Below, piece after piece: positions 44,671 through 54,901 of a DNA stretch of 64,000 nt. A model generated the notes under the pieces. That model searched no databases. It saw only the letters and a list, made by a program, of their open reading frames with translations, and had not been told where the DNA came from. Location of the stretch: positions 1,236,023 to 1,300,022 of the forward strand of contig NZ_JH594606.1 of assembly GCF_000243235.1 (NCBI RefSeq), read 5' to 3'. The translations under genes were made by a program, and so were the position numbers. The DNA is from Gillisia limnaea DSM 15749 (lineage in GTDB: Bacteria; Bacteroidota; Bacteroidia; Flavobacteriales; Flavobacteriaceae). Every line of letters starts with the position of its first letter. Within the stretch, counting starts at the first letter, position 1.

Positions 44671-45597
44671 TTAAAGTTTAAGTAAATCATTGGTTTTTTT
44701 AACCCCTTCAGCACTTTCTTTAATTTTGGCTTTTTCTGCATCGTTCAATTCTATTTCAACGATACTTTCAATACCATTTTTTCCAAGTATTACCGGTACT
44801 CCTATGCAAATGTCATTTAATCCATATTCCCCTTCCAGCAAAACAGAGCAAGGAAACATTTTTTGTTGATCACAGGCAATTGCATGAACCAAAGAAGAAA
44901 CTGCAGCTCCAGGCGCATACCAGGCACTGGTTCCAAGTAATTTCGTTAAAGTTGCACCTCCTACTTTAGTATCTTCCGAAACCTGTTCCAGTCTTTCTTT
45001 CGATAAAAATGCAGATACAGGAATAGAATTTCTGGTTGCCATTCTTGTTAAAGGAACCATTCCGGTATCACTATGCCCCCCTATTACCATCCCGTCAACA
45101 TCTGAAGCTGCACATTCCAATGCCTCGCTTAATCTAAATTTAAAACGAGCGCTATCCAAAGCTCCTCCCATTCCAATAATCTTATTTTTAGATAAACCTG
45201 TTGTTTTATGAACCAAATAGGTCATAGTATCCATAGGATTACTAACTACGATCATTACGGTATCCGGTGAATGTTGTATAAGTTTAGAAGAAACATCTTT
45301 TACAATCCCGGCATTAATTCCTATTAATTCTTCCCTTGTCATTCCGGGTTTTCTTGGAATACCACTGGTAATTACCACCACATCACTTCCTGCAGTTTTA
45401 GAATAATCATTGGTGCTTCCCGTAATTTTCGAATCGAATCCATTCAAGGTCGCGGTTTGCATTAAGTCCATTGCTTTTCCTTCTGCAACGCCTTCTTTGA
45501 TGTCCAACAATACAATTTCTGAAGCAAAGTCTTTGATTGCAATATATTCTGCACAACTGGCACCTACCGCACCTGCTCCTACTATGGTAACTTTCAT
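44671..45597 (-). CDS. mdh: Malate dehydrogenase (LDH-like type)
   Basis: Predicted 308-residue NAD-dependent dehydrogenase interconverting malate and oxaloacetate in the TCA cycle. The NAD loop GAGAVGASCA is at 7-16. The substrate-loop arginines follow SGIPRKPGMTREE, where R rather than Q favours malate. The catalytic histidine is in GGHSDTGMVP. It is a single-gene unit. Confidence 0.96.
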   Translation of the reverse strand: MKVTIVGAGAVGASCAEYIAIKDFASEIVLLDIKEGVAEGKAMDLMQTATLNGFDSKITGSTNDYSKTAGSDVVVITSGIPRKPGMTREELIGINAGIVKDVSSKLIQHSPDTVMIVVSNPMDTMTYLVHKTTGLSKNKIIGMGGALDSARFKFRLSEALECAASDVDGMVIGGHSDTGMVPLTRMATRNSIPVSAFLSKERLEQVSEDTKVGGATLTKLLGTSAWYAPGAAVSSLVHAIACDQQKMFPCSVLLEGEYGLNDICIGVPVILGKNGIESIVEIELNDAEKAKIKESAEGVKKTNDLLKL

Positions 45598-45681
45598 TTT
45601 AATTAATTTTAAGGATTTATTATTCTTTTTCGTAAAAATACAAATTCAGTAAAGGTTTCTTAATAATAAATGGTTAAAGAA

Positions 45682-46662
45682 TTATTTTATTCGGTAATGC
45701 AATCCAATATTGGCATTGAATAAACTTCCTGCGGTAAACATGGTGCTCACTTTAAAATTATCGAAATAATAGTTGAAACCTATATCTCCTTTAAATTTAG
45801 CTTCATTCCCACCTATAGCAGTGAGGGACTCATTCAATAATCCCAGACCCGGTCCAGAACCACCCATTTCATAATCAAAATTAGAATTTGTTACTCCTAC
45901 AGCACCAAAAACTTCAAAAGTGTCATATAACTTAGAACCCATCAATTGGGCTAACCATAAATTTGCATTTACATCAATCCTGTTTAATTCGGCAATCTGT
46001 ATATCAACAGGTATGAAAGCATAATCTACTTTAAAGTTGCTATAGGTAACTACCGCGGCAAATTGGAAATCTTCAGGGTTAAATCTTCGTTCATAGTATT
46101 GGGTAAAATTATGCTTCAGCCCTATTCCATAGGTACTGAAACCTACATCGTTAATTATTATAGAAGGTAAATATCTTGCAGCAATCTCGGTTCCATAGGG
46201 CAAGCCAACGGTTACCTGAGGAAATGGATGGATCAATACTTTTTTGTCCAGACCTTCAATAGCATCAAACGAAAAGTTCTGGCCGAAAATACTACCTTCA
46301 AAAACTGCATCAGAATCCCCCCCAAATACGGTAGGAAGAAGTGCATTGCTTCCTCCCTGTAAGGTTAAAATGGAAAAGTCACTGTTAGAGGATACCTTAT
46401 TCTGTTTACTCTTGGGAATGAACAGGGCATTTCCATGTACGGAAAATTCTATCGTCCATTCATCCATAGCACTGGCGGAAGAAAACCAACCTGCACTGGA
46501 TTGAATTGCGGCTCCTTCGGCACCTGGCGCAGCAAAATTATCTGCCACTAGCAGCATATCGTTTATTAATAATTGTTGATCTGAAGGAGTGGATTGGGCG
46601 GTGGTACCATTATATATAAGCAAAAAGCACACTACCGGGAATAATTTAACGTAGTTTCTCAA
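45682..46662 (-). CDS. DUF6588-like outer membrane protein
   Basis: Predicted 326-residue exported protein of unknown function. It is read from a TTG at 46662, which gives the signal peptide MRNYVKLFPVVCFLLIYNGTTAQ. The longer frame reaches an ATG at 46743 that sits in the T-run of the gyrB terminator and adds no signal peptide, so it is rejected. The body alternates as in a beta-barrel and ends in GLHYRIK. It resembles the DUF6588 family of Bacteroidota; that name is from memory of the family pattern and is only moderately sure. Confidence 0.7.
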   Translation of the reverse strand: MRNYVKLFPVVCFLLIYNGTTAQSTPSDQQLLINDMLLVADNFAAPGAEGAAIQSSAGWFSSASAMDEWTIEFSVHGNALFIPKSKQNKVSSNSDFSILTLQGGSNALLPTVFGGDSDAVFEGSIFGQNFSFDAIEGLDKKVLIHPFPQVTVGLPYGTEIAARYLPSIIINDVGFSTYGIGLKHNFTQYYERRFNPEDFQFAAVVTYSNFKVDYAFIPVDIQIAELNRIDVNANLWLAQLMGSKLYDTFEVFGAVGVTNSNFDYEMGGSGPGLGLLNESLTAIGGNEAKFKGDIGFNYYFDNFKVSTMFTAGSLFNANIGLHYRIK

Positions 46663-46744
46663 GATTATGGGTTTTAGTTCGGGTAAAAATACTAAAAAAT
46701 CATTCCTTTTATTTAAGGAAAATTTAAATCTGTAAAATATCATG

Positions 46745-46766
46745 AAAAAACCCGCCTAACGGCGGG
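46745..46766 (-). terminator. Terminator after gyrB
   Basis: CCCGCC (46751-46756) pairs with GGCGGG (46761-46766) around TAAC; on the minus strand TTTTTT follows. It lies 27 bases past the gyrB stop. Confidence 0.8.
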
Positions 46767-46793
46767 TCTAGTTCCTGATAATAAGTTGTTTGC

Positions 46794-48752
<1,959 letters not shown>

Positions 48753-48772
48753 TCATGATTTTACATAACAAA

Positions 48773-48780
48773 CAAATATA
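48773..48780 (-). promoter_or_regulatory. -7 promoter element of gyrB
   Basis: Minus strand TATATTTG, 38 bases before the gyrB ATG. Confidence 0.6.
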
Positions 48781-48860
48781 AGAAAACCCCTACTCCTATT
48801 AGCCTGAAGCGCTTCGTAATACACTTAAGTTATTAACAATTTGTGTAAAAAACCTTGTTT

Positions 48861-50492
48861 TTATACTTCCGTTTTTTGATTCTTTAATAACACCACTGAG
48901 AGGCTGTTTTTAGCGATATGTGTGGTATTGGCCCTTCCACTGGGATCTTTATCTTCCTGCCATTTTGGGATCCAGGTTTTAACAGAATTTGCCGCACTTT
49001 CCTGTGGAAAAAATCCATGAAAAAGTTCTCTGTAAAAATAAGCTTCTTTGGTTTTTGGCGTGTTAATGGGATATTTAGATAAAGCGGTTTCCAACTCCAC
49101 GTCGCTCACTTTTGAAGTTGCATATGCAATCAAGCTATCTATCCAGCTATATCCAACTCCATCACTAAATTGCTCTTTTTGTCTCCACAAAACCTCATCA
49201 GGTAAAAAAGGGGTTTCGGGAGTATCAAATGCCTTTCTCAAAATATATTTTTCTATTCCGGAATGGGTAACCGGCATTTTATGCTCCGGGGCGATTTCCA
49301 TAGCCGTCTTTAAAAAAGCTTTATCCAAAAATGGAACCCTTGCCTCTATCCCGTGGGCCATCGTCGATTTATCTGCCCTTAAACAATCTGCAGTAGACAA
49401 TCGTTTCACCCTTCTAATGGTTTCTTTCTGAAATGCTTCCGCGGATGGTGCATTTTTAAAGTATAAATACCCCCCAAAAATTTCATCGGCTCCTTCTCCC
49501 GAAAGCACCACTTTAATCCCTTTTTCAGAAATAGCTTTTGAAAGAAAATACATAGGAGTACTTGCCCTAATGGAAGTAACATCGTAGGTTTCCAGGTGCC
49601 AGATCAATTTTTTAATTATTTCTATTCCTTCCTCAACCGTGAAATGAATTTCATGATGTTCGGTTTTAAGGAATTTTGCTACTTTTCTTGCCGCTATCAA
49701 ATCCGGAGCATCCTTATCCAAACCGATTGAAAAAGAATGAAGTTTTTTTCCCTGACCCTCCAAAACCCGTGCGGCGATAGAAGATGTTAGAGAGGAATCC
49801 AATCCTCCGCTCAATAATACACCCAAAGGAACATCGGCCATCAATCGCTTTTTTGTAGCTTCTATAAGTGCTTCCCTTAACTTCACAAGATCTGCTTCTT
49901 TCTTACATTTTTCCTCCCGATACCATTCCGGCTTGAAATATTGAACAAAACCGGTTGCAGCCGTGTAATAATATCCCGGAGGGAAAGCTTCAAAGCTCAC
50001 GCATTGATCTGCCAGTACTTTCATCTCACTTGCAAACCATAAGGCACCATCCTCATCTTTACCATAATACAAAGGCTTTACCCCAATAGGATCCCGGGCG
50101 GCGATAAAATCTTTCCCATCTACCACGACAAAGGCAAAATCTCCATCTAGTTTATTCAAGAAACCATATCCGTATTTTTCATATAAATGGACAATAACTT
50201 CTGAATCCCCGGTTGTTCTGAAGGTATGGCCTTTTAATTCATTCTCTTTAAGGGATTGGTAGTTATATATTTCCCCGTTATGGATCATCCATGCCGTTGT
50301 AGTTCCCTGAATTGGCTGTATCCCGGTATTAATATCCATAATCGCCAGCCTTTCATGGCTCAAAATTGCTCCTGATTCGGTAACATGAAAATCACTTTCA
50401 TCCGGTCCACGATGGCTCATTCTTTTAGATAACATCTTTAAGCTTTGCACTTCGGCTTCTTTTTTTCCAATAATCGCTAAAATTCCGCACAT
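48861..50492 (-). CDS. asnB: Asparagine synthase B (glutamine-hydrolysing)
   Basis: Predicted 543-residue enzyme that makes asparagine from aspartate, ATP and glutamine. The start at 50492 is set by chemistry: the mature protein must begin with the cysteine nucleophile, here MCGILAIIG. The longer frame start at 50549 would bury that cysteine. The N-terminal glutaminase domain runs to about 200, and the synthetase domain has the PP-loop SGGLDSSL near 230. Confidence 0.97.
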   Translation of the reverse strand: MCGILAIIGKKEAEVQSLKMLSKRMSHRGPDESDFHVTESGAILSHERLAIMDINTGIQPIQGTTTAWMIHNGEIYNYQSLKENELKGHTFRTTGDSEVIVHLYEKYGYGFLNKLDGDFAFVVVDGKDFIAARDPIGVKPLYYGKDEDGALWFASEMKVLADQCVSFEAFPPGYYYTAATGFVQYFKPEWYREEKCKKEADLVKLREALIEATKKRLMADVPLGVLLSGGLDSSLTSSIAARVLEGQGKKLHSFSIGLDKDAPDLIAARKVAKFLKTEHHEIHFTVEEGIEIIKKLIWHLETYDVTSIRASTPMYFLSKAISEKGIKVVLSGEGADEIFGGYLYFKNAPSAEAFQKETIRRVKRLSTADCLRADKSTMAHGIEARVPFLDKAFLKTAMEIAPEHKMPVTHSGIEKYILRKAFDTPETPFLPDEVLWRQKEQFSDGVGYSWIDSLIAYATSKVSDVELETALSKYPINTPKTKEAYFYRELFHGFFPQESAANSVKTWIPKWQEDKDPSGRANTTHIAKNSLSVVLLKNQKTEV

Positions 50493-50515
50493 AATAATTA
50501 CTTTTAATTGAAAGG

Positions 50516-50523
50516 CAAAAATA
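50516..50523 (-). promoter_or_regulatory. -7 promoter element of asnB
   Basis: Minus strand TATTTTTG, 23 bases before the asnB ATG at 50492. It lies inside the longer open frame, which further supports the shorter start. Confidence 0.6.
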
Positions 50524-50756
50524 CCAACATTAATATCATTATAAAACACAATAGTGTTATTTGGTTACAATTTGAAACATATAAATCTCAAATAAGAACT
50601 AAAAGAAATCTATGAATACCTAAAAAGCCTAAATAGATTTTAAATGCAATTAGCCGTTTTAAATCCCTTATCTTAAAATTAAATTCATTTAAAAAAAACT
50701 TCCAGTTTTAACATATATTAAATACTTCATTAACACCTGTGCTAAAGCCTAAACAG

Positions 50757-50764
50757 TATCTTTA
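50757..50764 (+). promoter_or_regulatory. -7-like element of the DUF2911 gene
   Basis: TATCTTTA, one base off TAnnTTTG, 30 bases before the ATG. The remaining gap between the asnB promoter and this site is AT-rich, with an AAATCTAT/ATAGATTT inverted pair near 50606-50641 but no gene. Confidence 0.35.
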
Positions 50765-50794
50765 ATCCAAATCTTAAAAAAAATTAACAGTACT

Positions 50795-51361
50795 ATGAAA
50801 CAAATATTTTTAATCGCATTAGTTGCCATGTTTTCATTTCAAAGCAATTCATTTGCTCAGGAAACAGAAAAACCAAAAGAAATTCCAAATTTCTCAAAAT
50901 TGGATGCCAGTCCTATGGATTTGGTGATTTATAAAAACCAAAATGACGAGGTAATCGCAAGGGTGATTTATAGCCGTCCACAGGCAAGAGATCGGGAAGT
51001 TTTTGGGAAACTGGTGCCTTATGGAGAGGTATGGCGTACGGGAGCGAATGAGTCTACCGAGCTTACCCTATATAAGGACATGAAAGTTGGGGATGCAGAA
51101 GTTAAAGCAGGGACCTATACTATTTATACAATTCCGCAGGAAAATGAATGGACTGTTATTTTAAACAGCGATGTTCATACCTGGGGTGCATATGCGTATA
51201 CCGATAAAAAAGATCAGGTTCGCATAAAAGTTCCTGTGAGAAATTCTCCTACAACTATTGAATCCTTTTCTATGGCTTTTGTTCCAGGGGAAAATGGAGC
51301 CAATTTATTGATGGGCTGGGATAACAAATATGTTGAGATCCCTTTTAAATCTATCAATTAA
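50795..51361 (+). CDS. DUF2911 exported protein
   Basis: Predicted 188-residue protein with a signal peptide ending about residue 22 (NSFAQE). The DUF2911 core is clear: VIYSRPQARDREVFG, GEVWRTGANEST and TVILNSDVHTWGAYAY. The family is common in Bacteroidota and its function is unknown. Confidence 0.92.
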   Translation: MKQIFLIALVAMFSFQSNSFAQETEKPKEIPNFSKLDASPMDLVIYKNQNDEVIARVIYSRPQARDREVFGKLVPYGEVWRTGANESTELTLYKDMKVGDAEVKAGTYTIYTIPQENEWTVILNSDVHTWGAYAYTDKKDQVRIKVPVRNSPTTIESFSMAFVPGENGANLLMGWDNKYVEIPFKSIN

Positions 51362-51386
51362 TAAGAAAGAGTTATCTGTTTTGATC

Positions 51387-51429
51387 AAAAGCGGTTAAAA
51401 GTTAATTTAATTGACTTTTAACCGCTTTT
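51387..51429. terminator. Shared terminator of the DUF2911 and queE genes
   Basis: An almost perfect stem of about 20 pairs (AAAAGCGGTTAAAAG with its complement) spans 51387-51429, with As on one side and Ts on the other. It serves the two convergent genes. Confidence 0.75.
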
Positions 51430-51430
51430 T

Positions 51431-52063
51431 TTATGGGATATTAAGATATTTGTGGGTTTGAAGTGAGACTTTCCACCTGGGATTTTTCATCACGTACTCC
51501 ACGATTAAAGGAATCATTTTATCTCTTTTACTCCATTCCGGCTGAAGATATAAAATACAATCTTTATTAACCTTATCTGCCTGTTCCTCTGCGAATTTAA
51601 GGTCATGGGCGTTAAAAACAATCACCTTTAATTCGTTTGCTACTTCGTATATTTCTTCTGTAGGCAATTTTATTTTCTTGGGAGAAAGACATATCCAGTC
51701 CCAAATACCGGTCAATTTATAGGCTCCGGAGGTTTCGATGTGAATTTGACAACCTTGTTTTTTGAGCAATTGAGTTAAAGGATCCATATTCCAGGTTAAA
51801 GGCTCTCCACCTGTAACAACGACCGTTTTACTATACTCCACAGCATTTTCAATTATTTCACCAATGGCAGTTGGCGGATGTAAATCTGCATTCCAGCTTT
51901 CCTTCACATCACACCAGTGGCAACCTACATCGCAGCCGCCTATTCTAATAAAATAAGCTGCTGTTCCCTTATGAAACCCTTCCCCCTGTATGGTGTAAAA
52001 AGCTTCCATTAAAGGCAGCATGATTCCTTCATCCACTAATGTCTGTTTCTCTTTTGTAATCAT
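51431..52063 (-). CDS. queE: 7-carboxy-7-deazaguanine synthase
   Basis: Predicted 210-residue radical SAM enzyme of queuosine precursor synthesis. The iron-sulfur cysteines are in GGCDVGCHWCD; VVTGGEPL is the SAM glycine motif. The start at ATG 52063 is chosen over a TTG at 52072 because the TTG lies inside the promoter -7 element. folE at 37.1 kb supplies the earlier step of the same pathway. Confidence 0.95.
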   Translation of the reverse strand: MITKEKQTLVDEGIMLPLMEAFYTIQGEGFHKGTAAYFIRIGGCDVGCHWCDVKESWNADLHPPTAIGEIIENAVEYSKTVVVTGGEPLTWNMDPLTQLLKKQGCQIHIETSGAYKLTGIWDWICLSPKKIKLPTEEIYEVANELKVIVFNAHDLKFAEEQADKVNKDCILYLQPEWSKRDKMIPLIVEYVMKNPRWKVSLQTHKYLNIP

Positions 52064-52069
52064 AGCGTG

Positions 52070-52077
52070 CAAAGATA
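52070..52077 (-). promoter_or_regulatory. -7 promoter element of queE
   Basis: Minus strand TATCTTTG matches TAnnTTTG and ends only six bases before the queE ATG, so the message would start at or next to the start codon. Confidence 0.6.
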
Positions 52078-52264
52078 AGGAAACTTAAAGACCTGCTACA
52101 TACATTAATCAATTTTAGGAATGCCCTTAAAAGTTCTTCTTATCCTGGAATAGACTCCTGTAAATTCAAAATTTTCCTTTAATTTGAAGTGTTGGAAAAC
52201 CAACTCGAAAAGGATCCGTAAAACCTATGATTCAAAAGGAGTTGTTAAACAAATTTCCCCCTGG

Positions 52265-53563
52265 ATGAAGCACCTAATTCCTATATTATTTTCCTGTTTA
52301 TTTTTGATATCCTGTTCTTCTGCGAAAAAGTTAAACAGGCAACTAAGCCAGCAGTTTAATGCTGAAGTTTTTGAGAAAAGTTTCACCGGTTTTATGGTTT
52401 ACGATCCGGGGAAGAAAAAAGTCCTCTTCGAATTAAATTCTCAGAAATATTTCACTCCTGCCTCTAACATCAAATTACTCACTTTTTATGCGGGTTTAAA
52501 AGTGCTGGAAGATTCCCTTCCGGCATTGAAATATGCGGTGAAAAATGATTCCCTGGTTTTTTGGGGAACCGGTGATCCTTCCATGTTATATTCAGATTTA
52601 CCGCAATCAAAAGCAGTAAGCTTTCTAAAAAACAGAAAAGAAATATTGCAGTATCTCCCTCCTGTTTTTACTGAAGAACATTTTGGTCCAGGATGGGCCT
52701 GGGATGATTATAACTCTTATTATTCTGTTGAAAGATCTGCATTCCCTATTTATGGAAACTATGCGGTTTTCGAATTTTTCCCCGGTAAACCATTTCCTGT
52801 GAGCAGCCCTGCAATTTTCAAAAGAAATTTAATTCCCCATCAGGAAAATTCAGAACGAATCCGAAGAACCCTGGAAAAAAACACATTTCTTTATAAACCC
52901 TTTACAGAAGAGAAAAGGTTTACCCAAAAAGTTCCTTTCAAATATTCAGATGAATTATTTGCAGAATTGCTTGGCGACACGCTTCAAAAGCCTGTTGAGA
53001 TCCTCAAAATAAAGCCTAAAGATCTTTCTGAAACAAAAACTATTTACAGCATAGCTTCCGATAGTCTTTACAAACAAATGCTACAACAAAGCGATAATTT
53101 TTTGGCCGAGCAAACCCTGCTGATGGTTGCAGGAAAAATTTCAGACAGTCTAAAGACCGATATCGCCATTTCTCATATTCTGGACCAACACTTACAGGAT
53201 CTCCCGGATAAACCCAATTGGGTAGACGGATCGGGATTGTCCAGGTATAACCTCATAACTCCCCGCAGTATGGTTTTTCTCTTGCAGAAAATTGCTGAAA
53301 TTATGCCTTCGCAACGACTGTTTTCACTTTTGCCCGCCGGAGGAAGATCTGGCACCATCAAAAACTCTTATCTGGCCAGGGAACCGTACATTTTTGCAAA
53401 AACTGGAACTCTAAGGAACAATCACGCTTTAAGCGGATTCCTGAGAACCAAAAGCGGAAAGGTTTTGATCTTCAGCTTCATGAATGCTAATTACCCGGAT
53501 TCTTCCGCAGAAATTAAAAAACAAATGGAGTTAATTCTAAATGGTATCCATGAAATTTATTGA
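52265..53563 (+). CDS. dacB: D-alanyl-D-alanine carboxypeptidase/endopeptidase (S13, PBP4 type), lipoprotein
   Basis: Predicted 432-residue class C PBP that trims peptidoglycan stem peptides and crosslinks. The start at ATG 52265 gives a lipoprotein signal with lipobox FLISC; the longer frame from 52184 adds residues unlike a signal. Active-site motifs: SNIK (in TPASNIK), SDN (in QQSDNF) and KTG (in FAKTGTL). It is shorter between the first two motifs than E. coli PBP4, as usual in Bacteroidota. An LD-carboxypeptidase gene follows. Confidence 0.92.
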   Translation: MKHLIPILFSCLFLISCSSAKKLNRQLSQQFNAEVFEKSFTGFMVYDPGKKKVLFELNSQKYFTPASNIKLLTFYAGLKVLEDSLPALKYAVKNDSLVFWGTGDPSMLYSDLPQSKAVSFLKNRKEILQYLPPVFTEEHFGPGWAWDDYNSYYSVERSAFPIYGNYAVFEFFPGKPFPVSSPAIFKRNLIPHQENSERIRRTLEKNTFLYKPFTEEKRFTQKVPFKYSDELFAELLGDTLQKPVEILKIKPKDLSETKTIYSIASDSLYKQMLQQSDNFLAEQTLLMVAGKISDSLKTDIAISHILDQHLQDLPDKPNWVDGSGLSRYNLITPRSMVFLLQKIAEIMPSQRLFSLLPAGGRSGTIKNSYLAREPYIFAKTGTLRNNHALSGFLRTKSGKVLIFSFMNANYPDSSAEIKKQMELILNGIHEIY

Positions 53564-53679
53564 CATTCCTTTTAAGGAAAAGAGTATCCGGGAAAATTCA
53601 CGCTTTTGGAAATCACATCCTGTTTGGAATTAATTCCCTTAAATTAGACACATATAATTCAATTAAAAAATAGCAGCGC

Positions 53680-54738
53680 ATGCAAAGAAGAAATTTTTTA
53701 AGGAACATTGGGATGGGCGGGTTTGCAGTATCACTTTCCTCTTTTATATCACCTGCCGGATTCTCTTCAATTCCCACAGCCAATTCCAATGAACTTTTGC
53801 CAAAAGGGTTGTCTATAGGAGATACCATAGGAATCGTGAGCCCGGCATCTGCAATTTTTGAATCAGAACCTTATGAGATCGCTGTTGAATCCTTTGAGGC
53901 AATGGGTTTAAAAGTAAAATTGGGTGAGTTTGTAACTAACAGGTTCGGGCATCTTGGTGGAAAAGATGAAGAACGCGCAAAAGAATTCAATGATATGTTT
54001 CGTGATCCGGATGTAAACGCAGTGATCGCCTTAAGAGGAGGTTCGGGTGCTGCCAGGATTCTGGATAAGATCGATTATGAGGCAATTGCAAAAAATCCGA
54101 AGATCTTTATTGGCTACAGTGATATTACAGCTCTCCATCTTGCAATCTATTCCAGGACTGGTTTAGTAACTTTTCATGGGCCGCTTGCCGTTTCTACCTG
54201 GAATAAATTTAGCTATTCAATATTTAAACAAATGCTGTTTGATAAGCAGGCACTATTACTTGAAAACCCGAAAGATATTGGCGATAATTTAACCCAGGTA
54301 ACAAACAGAATAAGAACAATTACACCCGGAATAGCACAAGGAACTTTGCTTGGAGGAAACCTCTCTGTTTTAACCGGAATAATGGGTTCTCAATATTTTC
54401 CTGCTCAGTGGGAAAATAAGATCCTGTATCTCGAAGATATTGGAGAACAAATTTATGCTATAGATAGAATGATGACCCAATTAAAACTGGGCGGAGTTCT
54501 GGATAAAATTTCCGGTTTCGTATTTGGGAAATGTACCGGTTGTGATCCGGGATCCGGATATGGATCTTTCACTCTGGAAGAAGTGATAGACCATTATATC
54601 AAGCCGCTGAAGATCCCCGCTTTTTCCGGAGCTATGTTTGGGCACATAAGCGATAACTCCACTATCCCAAATGGTTTACGGGCTGAGATCAATGCCGATA
54701 AAGGAACCATACAAATGCTTAATCCGGCGGTAAGGTAA
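53680..54738 (+). CDS. LD-carboxypeptidase (S66) with Tat-like signal
   Basis: Predicted 352-residue serine peptidase of the LdcA/MccF family, which removes the terminal D-alanine from murein tetrapeptides. The catalytic serine lies in GYSDITALH (about 145-153), with family segments LRGGSGAARILD and LLGGNLSVL visible. Unlike cytoplasmic LdcA it has an N-terminal signal with a twin-arginine start (QRRNFLRNIG) and a hydrophobic stretch to residue 30, so it should act in the periplasm. It sits 116 bases after the S13 peptidase gene. Confidence 0.9.
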   Translation: MQRRNFLRNIGMGGFAVSLSSFISPAGFSSIPTANSNELLPKGLSIGDTIGIVSPASAIFESEPYEIAVESFEAMGLKVKLGEFVTNRFGHLGGKDEERAKEFNDMFRDPDVNAVIALRGGSGAARILDKIDYEAIAKNPKIFIGYSDITALHLAIYSRTGLVTFHGPLAVSTWNKFSYSIFKQMLFDKQALLLENPKDIGDNLTQVTNRIRTITPGIAQGTLLGGNLSVLTGIMGSQYFPAQWENKILYLEDIGEQIYAIDRMMTQLKLGGVLDKISGFVFGKCTGCDPGSGYGSFTLEEVIDHYIKPLKIPAFSGAMFGHISDNSTIPNGLRAEINADKGTIQMLNPAVR

Positions 54739-54901
54739 AATCGGAAAAATGCTGTTCACATAAAAAAGTTTCATGTTCAATAAAAATACCGGGGCACTTA
54801 CTTCGCTTTTATTCAACAAATTGGGATTTCTTAACTCAAAAATCTGCTGAAATTAGAAAAACACCGCTACTCAATTCCCAATTTTATAATAACTTAGTAG
54901 T

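Noticed and set aside
46663-46743. ATG at 46743 as the start of the DUF6588-like gene
   Set aside because: It lies in the T-run of the gyrB terminator and adds 27 residues without a signal peptide; the TTG at 46662 gives a proper signal peptide.
50493-50549. Longer N-terminus for AsnB
   Set aside because: The enzyme needs cysteine directly after the initiator methionine; the longer frame also runs over a TAnnTTTG promoter element.
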